Numbered from the stretch's first letter, positions 1-9,108 are shown. The stretch: 38,111 bases of DNA from Rickettsiales bacterium (GCA_031263095.1 JAISGI010000018.1:1-38111), one strand, 5' to 3'. Notes: a model not told the origin generated them from the sequence alone. Program-made: numbers and translations.

Positions 1-1
1 T

Positions 2-706
2 TCCAGGGACGATGTCTCAAAAACCCTCAGGAAAATCAGCGGCTTCGATAACCGTGAAAAGGAGTACAAGGACTACGCCGCAAGCGTCGATGCGCGCTTG
101 ACATACCTGACTGAGCTGAAGGATAAATTCCCCGCCGACTACTCCACCGCGTATGACAGAGAACAGTATTCCTCGAGCGAGGACGAGCTTGCCGCGCTGA
201 CGAAGCTCAAGGACGACTTGAAGAAGCGCCAGACTCTTACCCCGCCGCCGTTCGATTCGGTATTTATCTTCGGCGACGACATAAACGACGTGATTATGAT
301 AGGCTCGACGCTTTTGTATTTCGACGTCCGTCCCGAGAATGCCCGGTTCATAGGCACTTCGCAGCTTGCCAATTCAAAGGTCTATGCCGAACGCGCGCTC
401 AAGGGAGCCGTCTTTCCGCTTGCCTCGACCAAATATTCGGCCAAGTTCGACTTCGCATTCGAGAAGTACTTCGGCCGCGCTCCGAACAAGCTGGCCTCAC
501 TTGCCTACGACGCGGTGGCGCTGCTTGCCAGCCTGCCCGAGCCTACCGCGGCAGAAATCGCAAGCCCCGACGGATTTGCGGGAATAAACGGCGCGTTCAG
601 GTTCATGGGAGCCGCCGCCGAAAGAAATATGGATATTATGGAAATCGTGGGCGGCACAAAGGGAGCCAAAGTCGTCTCCCCCGCATCGGCAAGATTTATG
701 GATTGA
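2..706 (+). CDS. LpoA-like penicillin-binding protein activator, 3' end only
   Basis: The frame is open from the left edge, so this is the last ~234 codons of a longer gene; the first candidate start inside the window (TTG at 98) is not needed. The visible part has a charged, probably helical stretch. It is followed by an alpha/beta fold with a hydrophobic strand plus acidic turn (FIFGDDIND), alternating strands, and a C-terminal segment (LASLAYDAVALLA, then GINGAFRFMGAAAERNMDIMEI) typical of periplasmic-binding-protein-like activators. In alphaproteobacteria such proteins are usually outer-membrane lipoproteins thought to stimulate peptidoglycan synthases. The lipobox would lie outside the window. 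An amino-acid ABC-transporter binding protein is the main alternative. The neighbouring autotransporter operon is convergent with it. Confidence 0.6.
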   Translation, partial: SRDDVSKTLRKISGFDNREKEYKDYAASVDARLTYLTELKDKFPADYSTAYDREQYSSSEDELAALTKLKDDLKKRQTLTPPPFDSVFIFGDDINDVIMIGSTLLYFDVRPENARFIGTSQLANSKVYAERALKGAVFPLASTKYSAKFDFAFEKYFGRAPNKLASLAYDAVALLASLPEPTAAEIASPDGFAGINGAFRFMGAAAERNMDIMEIVGGTKGAKVVSPASARFMD

Positions 707-759
707 GCACCCGCGCCGCGCTATAATAAATAAGGCTCAAGTGTCAGGAATGTATCTTT

Positions 760-1452
760 TTATACATATTTTGACAATACCTTATATTTCATATGAACAT
801 ATGAATTTTTCAATTCTTTTGCAGAAATAAGTTCCAACGTTTTTATTTTTGCCAATTCCTCTGCCGATTTTAAGGAATCTCCATCCAGCAGAGTAGGCGT
901 ATTGGTTCCGCCGACCAGAAGCGGCGCTATGAAAACAGACACTTCGTCAATATATCCTTCGCGGACAAGCTGGGCGTTCAATGTCCCACCAGTCTGAATA
1001 GTTATGCGCTTGACGCCGAATATTTTATAAAGCTGTGCGAAAAGATCTTTGAAGTTTAATTCTCTGTCATAACAAAGTACGGTTATATTGTCCGCTTTGC
1101 ACAAAAAAGCGGGATGTTTTTTGTTTGTAGTCGCAATATAGAGGTGGGCGCTCTTTTCGGCAATGTTTTCAACACCGGTTTTCGTTAGATTCTTGTTGTC
1201 GACGACAATAAAACTAACCTGCGTCTTATTTACTTTCTGCTTTTTATTTATGCCTAGTTTCGCCAAAATCTTGCCCGAAATCATCGAATGGAGGTCTGTC
1301 GTTTGTTCATAGTCGTAATATTGTTTCAATCCTTCGCATGCATCGGCAATGGTTGGAATATCTTTGTCAAAGTCCATCGCATCGCCGGCTCCGGTCGATA
1401 TTTTTCCATCCAAGGACATCAACATGAACAAGGTATTGTAAGGGCGGTTCAT
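760..1452 (-). CDS. RibD C-terminal / dihydrofolate reductase-fold reductase
   Basis: This 230-residue protein has the RibD C-terminal reductase fold. The N-terminal strand reads FMLMSLDGKIST, and the core block QTGGTLNAQLVREGYIDE leads into FIAPLLVGG, the usual NADPH-binding and dimer signature. Family members reduce pteridine- or pyrimidine-like substrates with NADPH; the substrate here cannot be read from sequence. There is no deaminase domain, so it is not a full RibD. It is the last gene of the autotransporter operon: its ATG lies 3 nt after the stop of the OmpA-like gene, with a GGTGGAG ribosome site. It is clearly more AT-rich and lysine/asparagine-rich than its neighbours, which suggests transfer. 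Confidence 0.75.
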   Translation of the reverse strand: MNRPYNTLFMLMSLDGKISTGAGDAMDFDKDIPTIADACEGLKQYYDYEQTTDLHSMISGKILAKLGINKKQKVNKTQVSFIVVDNKNLTKTGVENIAEKSAHLYIATTNKKHPAFLCKADNITVLCYDRELNFKDLFAQLYKIFGVKRITIQTGGTLNAQLVREGYIDEVSVFIAPLLVGGTNTPTLLDGDSLKSAEELAKIKTLELISAKELKNSYVHMKYKVLSKYV

Positions 1453-1455
1453 AAT

Positions 1456-1938
1456 TTACTGCTCCACCATATGTATGGGGTGATTCTTGGAAAGGAATTC
1501 GAACATAGGCTTTGGCGAGCAGAGTATTTCCATCTCGACACGCCGGTTGTGGCTGCGGTTCTCGGGCGAATCATCCGGCACGTAGGGCTGGTATTTCCCC
1601 TTGCTCTCGAGAATCATGCGCTCGAATGGCACGCCTTCCTCATGGAACATTTCGGCTACATGCTCGGCCCGCTTCATGCCCAGGATATAGTTCTCGCGGT
1701 CGGAACCAAGGTCGTCCGTATGCCCGGTGATGTGTATAACATAGCGCCGGCTCGAGTTCATGGCACGCCGCGCCGCCGCACGCACCCGCTCGTACTCGAA
1801 GTCTGGCACCTCCGGATGGTTGTAGGTAAAGTCATCCGCGATAATCTCGCGCGAGGCAAGTATCGGGAGGTCCAAGCTGGTCGGAATCTCGCGCCCGCCG
1901 CACGCGGCCAACATCAGAGCCAGGACAAGTTTCTTCAT
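1456..1938 (-). CDS. OmpA-like peptidoglycan-binding lipoprotein
   Basis: The 160-residue product begins MKKLVLALMLAAC, a short lipoprotein signal peptide with an LAAC lipobox. The ATG at 1938 is preferred over upstream codons: it overlaps the autotransporter stop as ATGA and has GAGGGA upstream. The rest is an OmpA C-terminal domain with HITGHTDDLGSDREN, then RAEHVAEMF, then NRRVEM, which carry the Asp and Arg that grip diaminopimelate in this family. It should anchor an outer-membrane component to the cell wall. Translational coupling to the autotransporter suggests it tethers or assists that protein; this pairing is inference. About 20 residues extend beyond the domain at the C terminus. 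Confidence 0.85.
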   Translation of the reverse strand: MKKLVLALMLAACGGREIPTSLDLPILASREIIADDFTYNHPEVPDFEYERVRAAARRAMNSSRRYVIHITGHTDDLGSDRENYILGMKRAEHVAEMFHEEGVPFERMILESKGKYQPYVPDDSPENRSHNRRVEMEILCSPKPMFEFLSKNHPIHMVEQ

Positions 1939-4900
1939 TTTAAATCCCTCGTTGTAAAGCCGATTTTTCCACCCCATCCGCGCGCCGCTTCGCCATCAAG
2001 CGCGATGAGGTCGAAGCTCAAAAGACTATCCTTGCCATACTCGCGCGCCGCACCAAGCGAGTACTCCATGTACGAGCCGTCCATGCGCTCCTGCGGCAGA
2101 GCGATGTTCCCGGCGCGACCATTTACTCCAAGGCCATAGTTCATTACGTACAAGCCTTTGGCCCGCGCGTTCCAACCGCCTTCGGCAAGGTACACCGCGG
2201 AAAGCGACGGTACTACGCTAGCCCCGTCGAGCGACCCTGCGGTTATGTCCATGTCGCCATAGTCGGAGTGCCACTCCTTGCTTCCGTAGGAAACATAGGC
2301 GGCAAGAACGCTCGGCTGTGCCACGAACCTGCGATGTGCGAAGTTATACGCACCCTTTAAGGCAGCTCCGCCGAACAGATCGGTAGTGTGGTCATGCTCG
2401 CCTCCGATGTGCATATCGTTGCCGTACACGCCGCCGAACATCATACCCGAGGCCAAGAATCCACCTTTTTCCACGGTGCCGATTACGCCAGCCTGAAGTC
2501 CGTTCTGCCGTATGCTCGCCTCGTCATAGTCGTACGAGCCGCCGGTGTAGGCGACATACGCGCCCGGGATGAAATTGAATCCGCTCCCCATGTGCCGCAC
2601 GTCGAAATCATACCCAGCCGCCGCACCATAGAGCGAGCCGGAAAGCCCGACTCCTTGGGACATATTCCATTTCGAGGACAACCCATAGACTTTCGCCCAC
2701 TCGCCGCCACTACCGACTTCAGTCTCGAACGACTCGAGACCGAGTAGGCAATCGCATGCGTCTTCGCTTGATTTTTCTATTATCCCGTCCGTATATGTGT
2801 GGTCGAGTATCTCGCCTATTGCGAATATCTGTCCGACAAAGTTGGCGATTTTGGACGCACCACCCCGCTCGATTGTTGGGTTGAACTGGTCGTTGAACGA
2901 CAGCTCGTATTCTCCCTCGCCAAGCGAGCTGAGAGTATAGTTGCCGATAGGTGTTTTGAACTCCTTGCCCACTGCAGCGAAAGTTATGCTTGGGTCGAAC
3001 GACGGCGCCTCCATTATCCTGAAATCCACCGTCTTGTCGATTGGCGCCTTTACGAAGTTTAGATCGGCAAGCATGACGGTTCCGGCCATAGCGGTTATGT
3101 CCGCGACCCCTCCGGGCACGCTTCCATGGATGACGGTTGCCCCGGGCGCCGCCGTGCCTGCGAATTTCAAAAGGTCGGCCGTGCCGGACTGCGCATCGAC
3201 ATCCACCGCGAAATTGGCAAGCGTCTGGCTCGAGCCGGGCAGGGCGGAAAACAGCGCGAAGTCGCCCGCGAACATATGCGTCTGAAGTGCGCCGTCTATG
3301 GTCGAAAGCATGGCGTTGTCGCCAACAGCAAGCGAGCCCGAGGTGGGAATGATGCTTCCGTCGCCTACGCCTACGTTCAAGTCCACTCCTTGGACAAGCA
3401 GGGTCGCATTCGTGATGGCCATATCGCCACCGTAGATTCCGCCGCTTGCCCGCGCGGGGTTCAAGAAGCCGAGCGCATTGTTCTCAAGGTGTATGACGCC
3501 GCCACTCTGCTCGTACCCTCCGGAATAGACGTATATTCCCTGTCCCGCGATGACCAGGTGCCCGTCGGTCATGTTCGCGTACCCATAGCTTCCATCCGGC
3601 GCAATAAGCGTGCTGTTAGGGCTGATATAGACCGTTCCGCCCGCGATTTCAAGGGAATCGCCCTTGTACATGTTGAGGATTGCGTTCGAGCCGATAAGGT
3701 CGTACTCGTTCTCAAGCCTAAGGTTGCCGTATATGTTGATTGCTCCGCCAGTCGCATTGAGTATAGAGTTTGCAGGCTTGACAGCGCCCGCGTTCCAGTT
3801 CAAGACTCCACCCTCGATTGTGGACGTCCCACCAAAGAACGCGCCGTACACGTCGACTATGCCGTTCGATTGGTTGAACGCACCGGTAAAGCCCGAGCTG
3901 TCGCTCCCCGGGGCCAGGATAAGGGTGGCAAGTCCATTCTTGTTTATGTCGCCCGTACCGGATATTCCGCCGCCGAAAGTTATCATGCCGCCGGTCGAGG
4001 CAAAGTTGAATGTGCCCGAAGTGTATATGTCGTTGGGCAACGGGTCAAGCGAGTAGTTGCCCGAGAATAAGATGTTCGCACCCGGCGCCGCGGCAAGGGT
4101 AAGCGTACCTGCATTGTAAATCGCGCCTCCATCCCCGCCTGAATTGTTGCCCGCAAAGTTCATCGTGCCCGAACCGGCGTATATGCCGAGATTCCCTCCA
4201 GCCGCATTGTAAATTGCGCCACCGTCGCCTGAGGCAGTATTATTCGTGAACGAACCGGCTAAAACACTGGTCGAGGTGGAATTATAGATTGCGCCGCCAT
4301 TCCCACCCGTGGCCGAGTTGTTGTCGTAATCGACATTTATGCTTGCGACTGTGCCGGCAAGGGCGTTTATCGCACCGCCATTGTCCGAAGCCGTATTGTT
4401 CTTGACCGAAAGGTTCTGAAGCATCGCGGTGGATGAGGCGTCGTTTATGCTCAAAACCGACCCGCTTCCACTCGTGGCCGCATCTTGGATTGTCATGTCG
4501 GCAAGGGCGAAGCTCGCGCTGTTCGTCCCTATGTTGAACAGGGATTGCCGCGTACTCGGGTCGCCTTGTTTCAGGCCGGAAAGCACCGCCGTGCGCTTGC
4601 CCGCTTCCGCGCCATAGACCGAGAATGTCCCCGCCGCCATCTCATCAAGGTTTGCGTCGTTGTAGTATGGCGCGCTAGTGCTTATCTGGAACGCGCGTGG
4701 CGTAGTACTCGAGAATATGTTCACGACACCCGATGAAATCGCATTCACGTCGTTGAGCGTTATCGACCTTGAGCCTGCCGGCGGGCTGATGACAGTGCCT
4801 CCGCCTCCACCCGGCGGAGTTATTATGTTCCACGACCCGCTTCCTCCCGGAAGTGTCACCGCACCGCTGACCGACCCGTCCGGATCGGTCGAGGTGCTTA

Positions 4901-7691
4901 TCTCGAAATCACCGCTCGTGCCCGGCAGGGTTATGACACCGCTTCCGCCGCCCGGAGGAGTTGTTATCACAACGTTGCCGCCATCAGGGACGGTAAAAGT
5001 GGTGTCCCCTCCGCCCGGCAGGGTTACCGCTCCGCCGCTGCCAGGAACTGTGAAAGTTATGTCTTCGCCGCCAGGAAGCGTTATGACCTCGCTCCCTCCC
5101 GGAGGTATGGTTATCGCCCCGCCTCCGTCCGGAGGATTGACGGTGATTTCGCCGCCGCTGCCATTCGATATGTCGAACTGTCCGCTTGTTCCAGGAAGAG
5201 TAATTGCTCCGCTCCCTCCTGACGGCAGGGTTACGGTTATGTCCCCACCATCCGGAGGGTTGACGGTAATTTCGCCACCACCGGTGGGAGGGGTGATTGT
5301 GGTCGAGCCGCTTCCGTCCCCATTGGTCGAAAGCTCGAAAGTCCCATCCGTGCCCGGAAGAGTTACTACTCCGGTCTGGGAATCGCCTCCTCCACCTCCG
5401 CCACCCGGCCCGCTTCCTGCATAAAGGCCCGAGAACAGGACGTATTTTCCATCTGCCGTAGTAGTAATTTCATACGCCCCGTTGCCGGTCGCTACATGCT
5501 GCACGCTGCCCTGGGCAAAGTCAAGCGCATTTCCGTATATAATCTGTTTGTATCCGTCGATAAGCCCGTTCGCGTCGTTGATGTATATGTTGCCTAGACC
5601 GACCGTCCCGCCCGCACCGCCAAGCACGTTTATCGTGTCCGAGGATAGGGTATTTATCCCAAGATCGTTGCCCACCTTGAAGCTAAGCAGCGCGTTCGAA
5701 TCCGTCGCAAGATTGCCGAACACATAGTCCAGATAGTTGCTGGACGAATTTGCAAGGTCGATGGTCGAGCCGACGCCGTTCGCGCTAAGGAACCCATAAC
5801 CCGTCCCACCCGTGAACTGTGTCGATCCGAGCGAGACATTGGCTCCGAAGAAATCTATCGTGTTGCTCTGCCCGTTGGCGATGTCTTTGGAAAGCAGGTA
5901 ATACGCGCCAGGAGCATTTTCGTTGAATTTGATGTTCGCACCCGCGCCGGCAAAGCTTATGCCAGGCGCCCACACGCTATCCGCCGCGCCGATAGATACC
6001 GCACCCGTAGAGGTCGAGGTAAAGTTCATCTGCGCGCCGCTAAGCATATTCGCGTTGAAATAGAAACTGTTCTGTCCCGATGTTATGTTCGCGACTCCGC
6101 CGATGTTGTTTGTGCCTCCAAACATCACGCCTTGTGCGTTCAAGGTGGCGCCCGCAGCAAGGTTGTATGTGCCGATGAACCCAAAGCTCTGGCTTGGCGC
6201 CCAGAGGCCAAGCATGGTGCCGCTTGCTTGGTTTATGGTTCCGACGCCGCCGATTCCATCGCTTATGTTCAGGCTCCCGTTGCCGGTTATGTTTATGACG
6301 GCGGAGATAGAGTCTTGGTATATGTCCGCGCCATATTCAGCACCCGCGGCATAGTTGTTGGTAAAGTTTATGCCCGTTATGCCGGTCTCGAGGTTGATAA
6401 TCCCGTTGCCGAAATTATAGATTGCACCGCCGTACGTCGCGCCGTTGCTGTAAAAGTTCGTCCCGTCAAGGATGGTAAGCGTCGGGCTGTCGGAACCGAA
6501 GCTGCTTGCGATATTATAGATTGCACCGCCATTCGCCGAGGCCGAGTTGTTGGTGAACTGGCCTGAAACGGTGGTCGAGACGTTCGACTGGCCGGCCAAG
6601 GTGTTGTTGTATATTGCGCCGCCGTTCGCGGCCTTGTTCCCGTTGAAATTGCCCGAGATGTTGAAATTTATCGCGCCGCCGTATGGCGAGAATTGGTCGC
6701 CGACCGCATTGTATATTGCTCCGCCGTATGTCGTGGCCGAATTCGACTGGAACGTGCCCGAAATGTTGATATTGTTATCCGTGTTTCCGCCGTTGATTTG
6801 TGTTGCGATTGCGCCGCCGCTTGCGGCTTGGTTCTGGGCGAAATCGCCGCCCGTGATGTTGAAGTCGTTTACTGCCGGATTGTTTCCGTTCATGACGCCG
6901 TTATAAATCGCACCGCCAAGTCCGGTGGCCGAGTTCGCGTAATAATGGTTCCCCGTTGCCGTGAAAGCGTTCTTGACACTGCTCCCACCGGCATTGTTGG
7001 CCATAAAGTATATTCCGCCGCCATTGCCGGCCATAGCTCTGTTGAACGCAATATAGTGCGTGCTCGTTCCAGAGGAATCTATGACCGAGAATTCTATGGG
7101 AATGCTTGAATCCGAATACTGCGCGTTATTCGAGACCATATAGACCGCACCGCCTGAGGCCGCGCTGTTGCTGGAAAAGTCGTCATCGGTCAGGATATAG
7201 CGATTTGGGGCCAAGCTTGCCACCTGCGCTTGAGCGGATACGGCACCTCCATTCGACCCGGTCGAGTTTCCATAGAAATAAGTGCCGCTAAGGCTGTAAT
7301 TGTGCGTCCCTGTCCCGTCTCCATGGAAAGCAACAGCTCCATTCGTCGCTCCATAGATACTAAGGTTGGATATATCGACGCTTATGTCGTTTCCCCATCC
7401 CGGCGCGAAAACGAGGGTGTATGGACCAAGGATAAGCGCGGTTCCGTCTGGCGTGCCGCCATAGCTTGTCATAGACATGCTGGATCCGAGCGTATTCAGA
7501 TAGTCGGATATGGCTATGCCATAGTTCCCAGCCGAGTCGATAGGTGTGCCGACAATTGTCATTTGTGTCGCACCACTGTTCCAAGCACTTGAGAAGTCTG
7601 ACGAAGTAGAGATTGTCGCGGCAGCGCTCCGTACATACAAAACCATCGCCGCCGCTAAGAATAGACGTAGGTACCTGATTTTCCCCTCCAT
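1935..7691 (-). CDS. Giant PMP-repeat autotransporter adhesin
   Basis: This 1,918-residue surface protein has an N-terminal signal peptide (hydrophobic to about residue 25, Ala-rich cleavage site). Residues ~145-430 hold roughly eight chlamydial PMP-type repeats, seen as GGAIYN or GGAVY with FxxN motifs between them, and about four more lie near residues 1110-1200. Such repeats form a right-handed beta-helix. Between them, residues ~760-970 are a Gly/Pro-rich repeat tract (TLPGG, ITVNPPDGG, TLPGTSGxFxIS). The last ~255 residues, from EWAKVYG, form an autotransporter beta-barrel, ending unusually with a charged tail (TTRDLK) after the last strand. It is probably an adhesin or immune-variable antigen. 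It heads a three-gene operon. No ribosome site precedes its ATG; a TATAAT box lies 7 nt upstream. Confidence 0.85.
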   Translation of the reverse strand: MEGKIRYLRLFLAAAMVLYVRSAAATISTSSDFSSAWNSGATQMTIVGTPIDSAGNYGIAISDYLNTLGSSMSMTSYGGTPDGTALILGPYTLVFAPGWGNDISVDISNLSIYGATNGAVAFHGDGTGTHNYSLSGTYFYGNSTGSNGGAVSAQAQVASLAPNRYILTDDDFSSNSAASGGAVYMVSNNAQYSDSSIPIEFSVIDSSGTSTHYIAFNRAMAGNGGGIYFMANNAGGSSVKNAFTATGNHYYANSATGLGGAIYNGVMNGNNPAVNDFNITGGDFAQNQAASGGAIATQINGGNTDNNINISGTFQSNSATTYGGAIYNAVGDQFSPYGGAINFNISGNFNGNKAANGGAIYNNTLAGQSNVSTTVSGQFTNNSASANGGAIYNIASSFGSDSPTLTILDGTNFYSNGATYGGAIYNFGNGIINLETGITGINFTNNYAAGAEYGADIYQDSISAVINITGNGSLNISDGIGGVGTINQASGTMLGLWAPSQSFGFIGTYNLAAGATLNAQGVMFGGTNNIGGVANITSGQNSFYFNANMLSGAQMNFTSTSTGAVSIGAADSVWAPGISFAGAGANIKFNENAPGAYYLLSKDIANGQSNTIDFFGANVSLGSTQFTGGTGYGFLSANGVGSTIDLANSSSNYLDYVFGNLATDSNALLSFKVGNDLGINTLSSDTINVLGGAGGTVGLGNIYINDANGLIDGYKQIIYGNALDFAQGSVQHVATGNGAYEITTTADGKYVLFSGLYAGSGPGGGGGGGDSQTGVVTLPGTDGTFELSTNGDGSGSTTITPPTGGGEITVNPPDGGDITVTLPSGGSGAITLPGTSGQFDISNGSGGEITVNPPDGGGAITIPPGGSEVITLPGGEDITFTVPGSGGAVTLPGGGDTTFTVPDGGNVVITTPPGGGSGVITLPGTSGDFEISTSTDPDGSVSGAVTLPGGSGSWNIITPPGGGGGTVISPPAGSRSITLNDVNAISSGVVNIFSSTTPRAFQISTSAPYYNDANLDEMAAGTFSVYGAEAGKRTAVLSGLKQGDPSTRQSLFNIGTNSASFALADMTIQDAATSGSGSVLSINDASSTAMLQNLSVKNNTASDNGGAINALAGTVASINVDYDNNSATGGNGGAIYNSTSTSVLAGSFTNNTASGDGGAIYNAAGGNLGIYAGSGTMNFAGNNSGGDGGAIYNAGTLTLAAAPGANILFSGNYSLDPLPNDIYTSGTFNFASTGGMITFGGGISGTGDINKNGLATLILAPGSDSSGFTGAFNQSNGIVDVYGAFFGGTSTIEGGVLNWNAGAVKPANSILNATGGAINIYGNLRLENEYDLIGSNAILNMYKGDSLEIAGGTVYISPNSTLIAPDGSYGYANMTDGHLVIAGQGIYVYSGGYEQSGGVIHLENNALGFLNPARASGGIYGGDMAITNATLLVQGVDLNVGVGDGSIIPTSGSLAVGDNAMLSTIDGALQTHMFAGDFALFSALPGSSQTLANFAVDVDAQSGTADLLKFAGTAAPGATVIHGSVPGGVADITAMAGTVMLADLNFVKAPIDKTVDFRIMEAPSFDPSITFAAVGKEFKTPIGNYTLSSLGEGEYELSFNDQFNPTIERGGASKIANFVGQIFAIGEILDHTYTDGIIEKSSEDACDCLLGLESFETEVGSGGEWAKVYGLSSKWNMSQGVGLSGSLYGAAAGYDFDVRHMGSGFNFIPGAYVAYTGGSYDYDEASIRQNGLQAGVIGTVEKGGFLASGMMFGGVYGNDMHIGGEHDHTTDLFGGAALKGAYNFAHRRFVAQPSVLAAYVSYGSKEWHSDYGDMDITAGSLDGASVVPSLSAVYLAEGGWNARAKGLYVMNYGLGVNGRAGNIALPQERMDGSYMEYSLGAAREYGKDSLLSFDLIALDGEAARGWGGKIGFTTRDLK

Positions 7692-7698
7692 TGTTCGG

Positions 7699-7704
7699 AT
7701 TATA
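7699..7704 (-). promoter_or_regulatory. Autotransporter -10 box (leaderless)
   Basis: TATAAT read on the minus strand ends 7 nt before the autotransporter ATG, so the mRNA should start at or next to the start codon. No convincing -35 is seen; TTGTAG lies 20 nt upstream. Confidence 0.5.
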
Positions 7705-7837
7705 TCAGAACACGTTCCGATTCTCTACAATAAAAAGATTCCTAGGATTTTCATTTGATTAGATTTTGTCGAGGGCGGTGGAAAACCAATGTATCACTAC
7801 CAAATATAGAAAAAACTAATGAACGAGAGGCTAGTAA

Positions 7838-8749
7838 TCAGCGCGACAAATGAGGAGCAATAAGGTCATATAATGCCTGATTAAAGCTATTGCCGTTGCC
7901 GATATTTTTGTAAAATCTCTTCCTTACGGTTATATCGCTCAAATTCGTCTGAACAACAATCATTTGCGTAATCCGGTAAAGCGTTATTTTTCCAGTGATG
8001 TGTGAGAGTAGAATCTCGTTTATTGCTTTCTCAATCTCTTTATTTGCGGGCTCTTTTTGCGTATTGCCAGACTTCTTTGCTGACAACAGCATTTTTTCTT
8101 TGTTCTCGCTCCATCGTTTTGCTACAGCCTTACTCCTGTTTGCTTTGGTTTCCGGAGTTTTATTGGTCTTCATTACTCCCTCTTTCCACTCTGACGAATC
8201 CCATAATTTTCTTGTTGCATTGCTTCTTTTTTCTATAGTTTCCGGTTTTGCATCAGTATCTGCCCTTTTCTTTTTAGCTCCCGGCAAAGTTAGGGCTTTC
8301 GTTATATTCTTTCTTAGTATTTCTTTTGTTTCTGGGGAGTCCCATAACCTTTCTGCCACTTTGCTATTTTTTTCATTCTTGTCCATTTTTAACCAACCGA
8401 GAGGCAAGAGCATTGAAGCTTTCTCAAAAAAACTATAACGAAACCGTCCAGTCCATGTGGTAATTCCCGCCTCGAATACTTTTAATTGTTCCGGGGTAAT
8501 ATTTGCTAAATCCTTGGGCACTCCCGCTTCTCTATTTTGTTTAAGATTAGGATTGATTCTTGTATGCAACGTACACAAGGAGTGTTCAAATCCTTTTTTT
8601 TGTAATTGCTCGTGTAGTTCTATTATATAGTTAATTCCGCTCGAAGCTTCTTTGTCAATGAGAAGGTCAAGAAATGCATTTTCGAGGCTTTTATCTATTT
8701 CATCCGCCAGCTCGATTGGCGGAAGTTTTTCTTTGTTGTGTTTTGCCAT
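7838..8749 (-). CDS. AT-rich lysine-rich hypothetical protein
   Basis: This 303-residue basic protein is not recognised. It has no signal peptide or membrane segment. Its middle part carries a loose repeat spaced by about 47 residues: LWDS at ~135 and at ~182, then KRWSENKEK at ~211, each preceded by a short basic helix. This recalls the modular DNA-binding repeats of homing-endonuclease accessory domains, but the likeness is weak. The composition is much more AT-rich than the flanking housekeeping genes, consistent with recent acquisition beside a tRNA gene. A TAGACA-16-TATAAT promoter ends 6 nt before the ATG, so the transcript is probably leaderless. Confidence 0.7.
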   Translation of the reverse strand: MAKHNKEKLPPIELADEIDKSLENAFLDLLIDKEASSGINYIIELHEQLQKKGFEHSLCTLHTRINPNLKQNREAGVPKDLANITPEQLKVFEAGITTWTGRFRYSFFEKASMLLPLGWLKMDKNEKNSKVAERLWDSPETKEILRKNITKALTLPGAKKKRADTDAKPETIEKRSNATRKLWDSSEWKEGVMKTNKTPETKANRSKAVAKRWSENKEKMLLSAKKSGNTQKEPANKEIEKAINEILLSHITGKITLYRITQMIVVQTNLSDITVRKRFYKNIGNGNSFNQALYDLIAPHLSR

Positions 8750-8755
8750 AGTATC

Positions 8756-8783
8756 ATTATATCATGAAAAAACAGATTGTCTA
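8756..8783 (-). promoter_or_regulatory. Promoter of the 7838-8749 gene (leaderless)
   Basis: On the minus strand, TAGACA (8778-8783), a 16-nt spacer and TATAAT (8756-8761), then 6 nt to the ATG at 8749. No ribosome site fits between them. Confidence 0.65.
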
Positions 8784-8890
8784 GATTAACTCCTTAAAGC
8801 TAAAACAGAAAAAAGTTCGATAATAATTGAAAAACCGCACTTGCTGAATAACTAATTATAGAACTTGTCCGACACCTTGCAATCGTCGGC

Positions 8891-8915
8891 CAAAAAGACT
8901 CTAAAGAAAAAGTCC
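8891..8915 (-). terminator. Possible terminator downstream of tRNA-Leu
   Basis: Downstream of the tRNA on the minus strand, GGACT and AGTCT can pair across a ~10-nt loop and are followed by a run of T. The stem is short, so the call is tentative. Confidence 0.35.
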
Positions 8916-8924
8916 TGTAATACT

Positions 8925-9007
8925 TGGTGGGGGCGGTGGGAATCGAACCCACACTGTTTCCAACCAGATTTTGAGTCTGGCGCGTCTGCCAATTCCGCCA
9001 CGCCCCC
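8925..9007 (-). tRNA. tRNA-Leu (anticodon CAA)
   Basis: On the minus strand the acceptor stem GGGGGCG pairs with CGCCCCC, followed by A and an encoded CCA. The anticodon stem CCAGA/TCTGG holds loop CTCAAAA, giving anticodon CAA for the UUG codon. The T arm is GTGGG-TTCGATT-CCCAC. The variable region is about 11 nt, short for a class II tRNA. The D arm contains the TGGCAGACGC typical of tRNA-Leu. Confidence 0.96.
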
Positions 9008-9016
9008 GGCGGACAG

Positions 9017-9045
9017 AGTATAAGAGCGCGAAAAAGCTAATGCAA
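9017..9045 (-). promoter_or_regulatory. tRNA-Leu promoter
   Basis: TTGCAT (9040-9045), 17-nt spacer and TATACT (9017-9022) on the minus strand, about 9 nt before the mature tRNA 5' end. Confidence 0.75.
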
Positions 9046-9108
9046 TAAAATTTTTCCCTTTACTTCCCACGGCATAAGGGATAATTTCCTTGTGCCAAAG
9101 GAGAGGGG

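Noticed and set aside
3126-4070. Long plus-strand open frame opposite the autotransporter
   Set aside because: It is the reverse frame of a repetitive, compositionally biased gene. It has no ribosome site or recognisable domain, while the minus-strand protein has clear PMP and beta-barrel features.
4678-5424. Plus-strand frame rich in Pro/Val opposite the Gly/Pro repeat tract
   Set aside because: The repeats are the complement of the TLPGG/NPPDGG units. A 630-bp repetitive stretch stays open by composition alone.
9059-9085. comM promoter (TTTACT...GATAAT)
   Set aside because: The spacer is only 15 nt and the -35 is poor; too weak to list.
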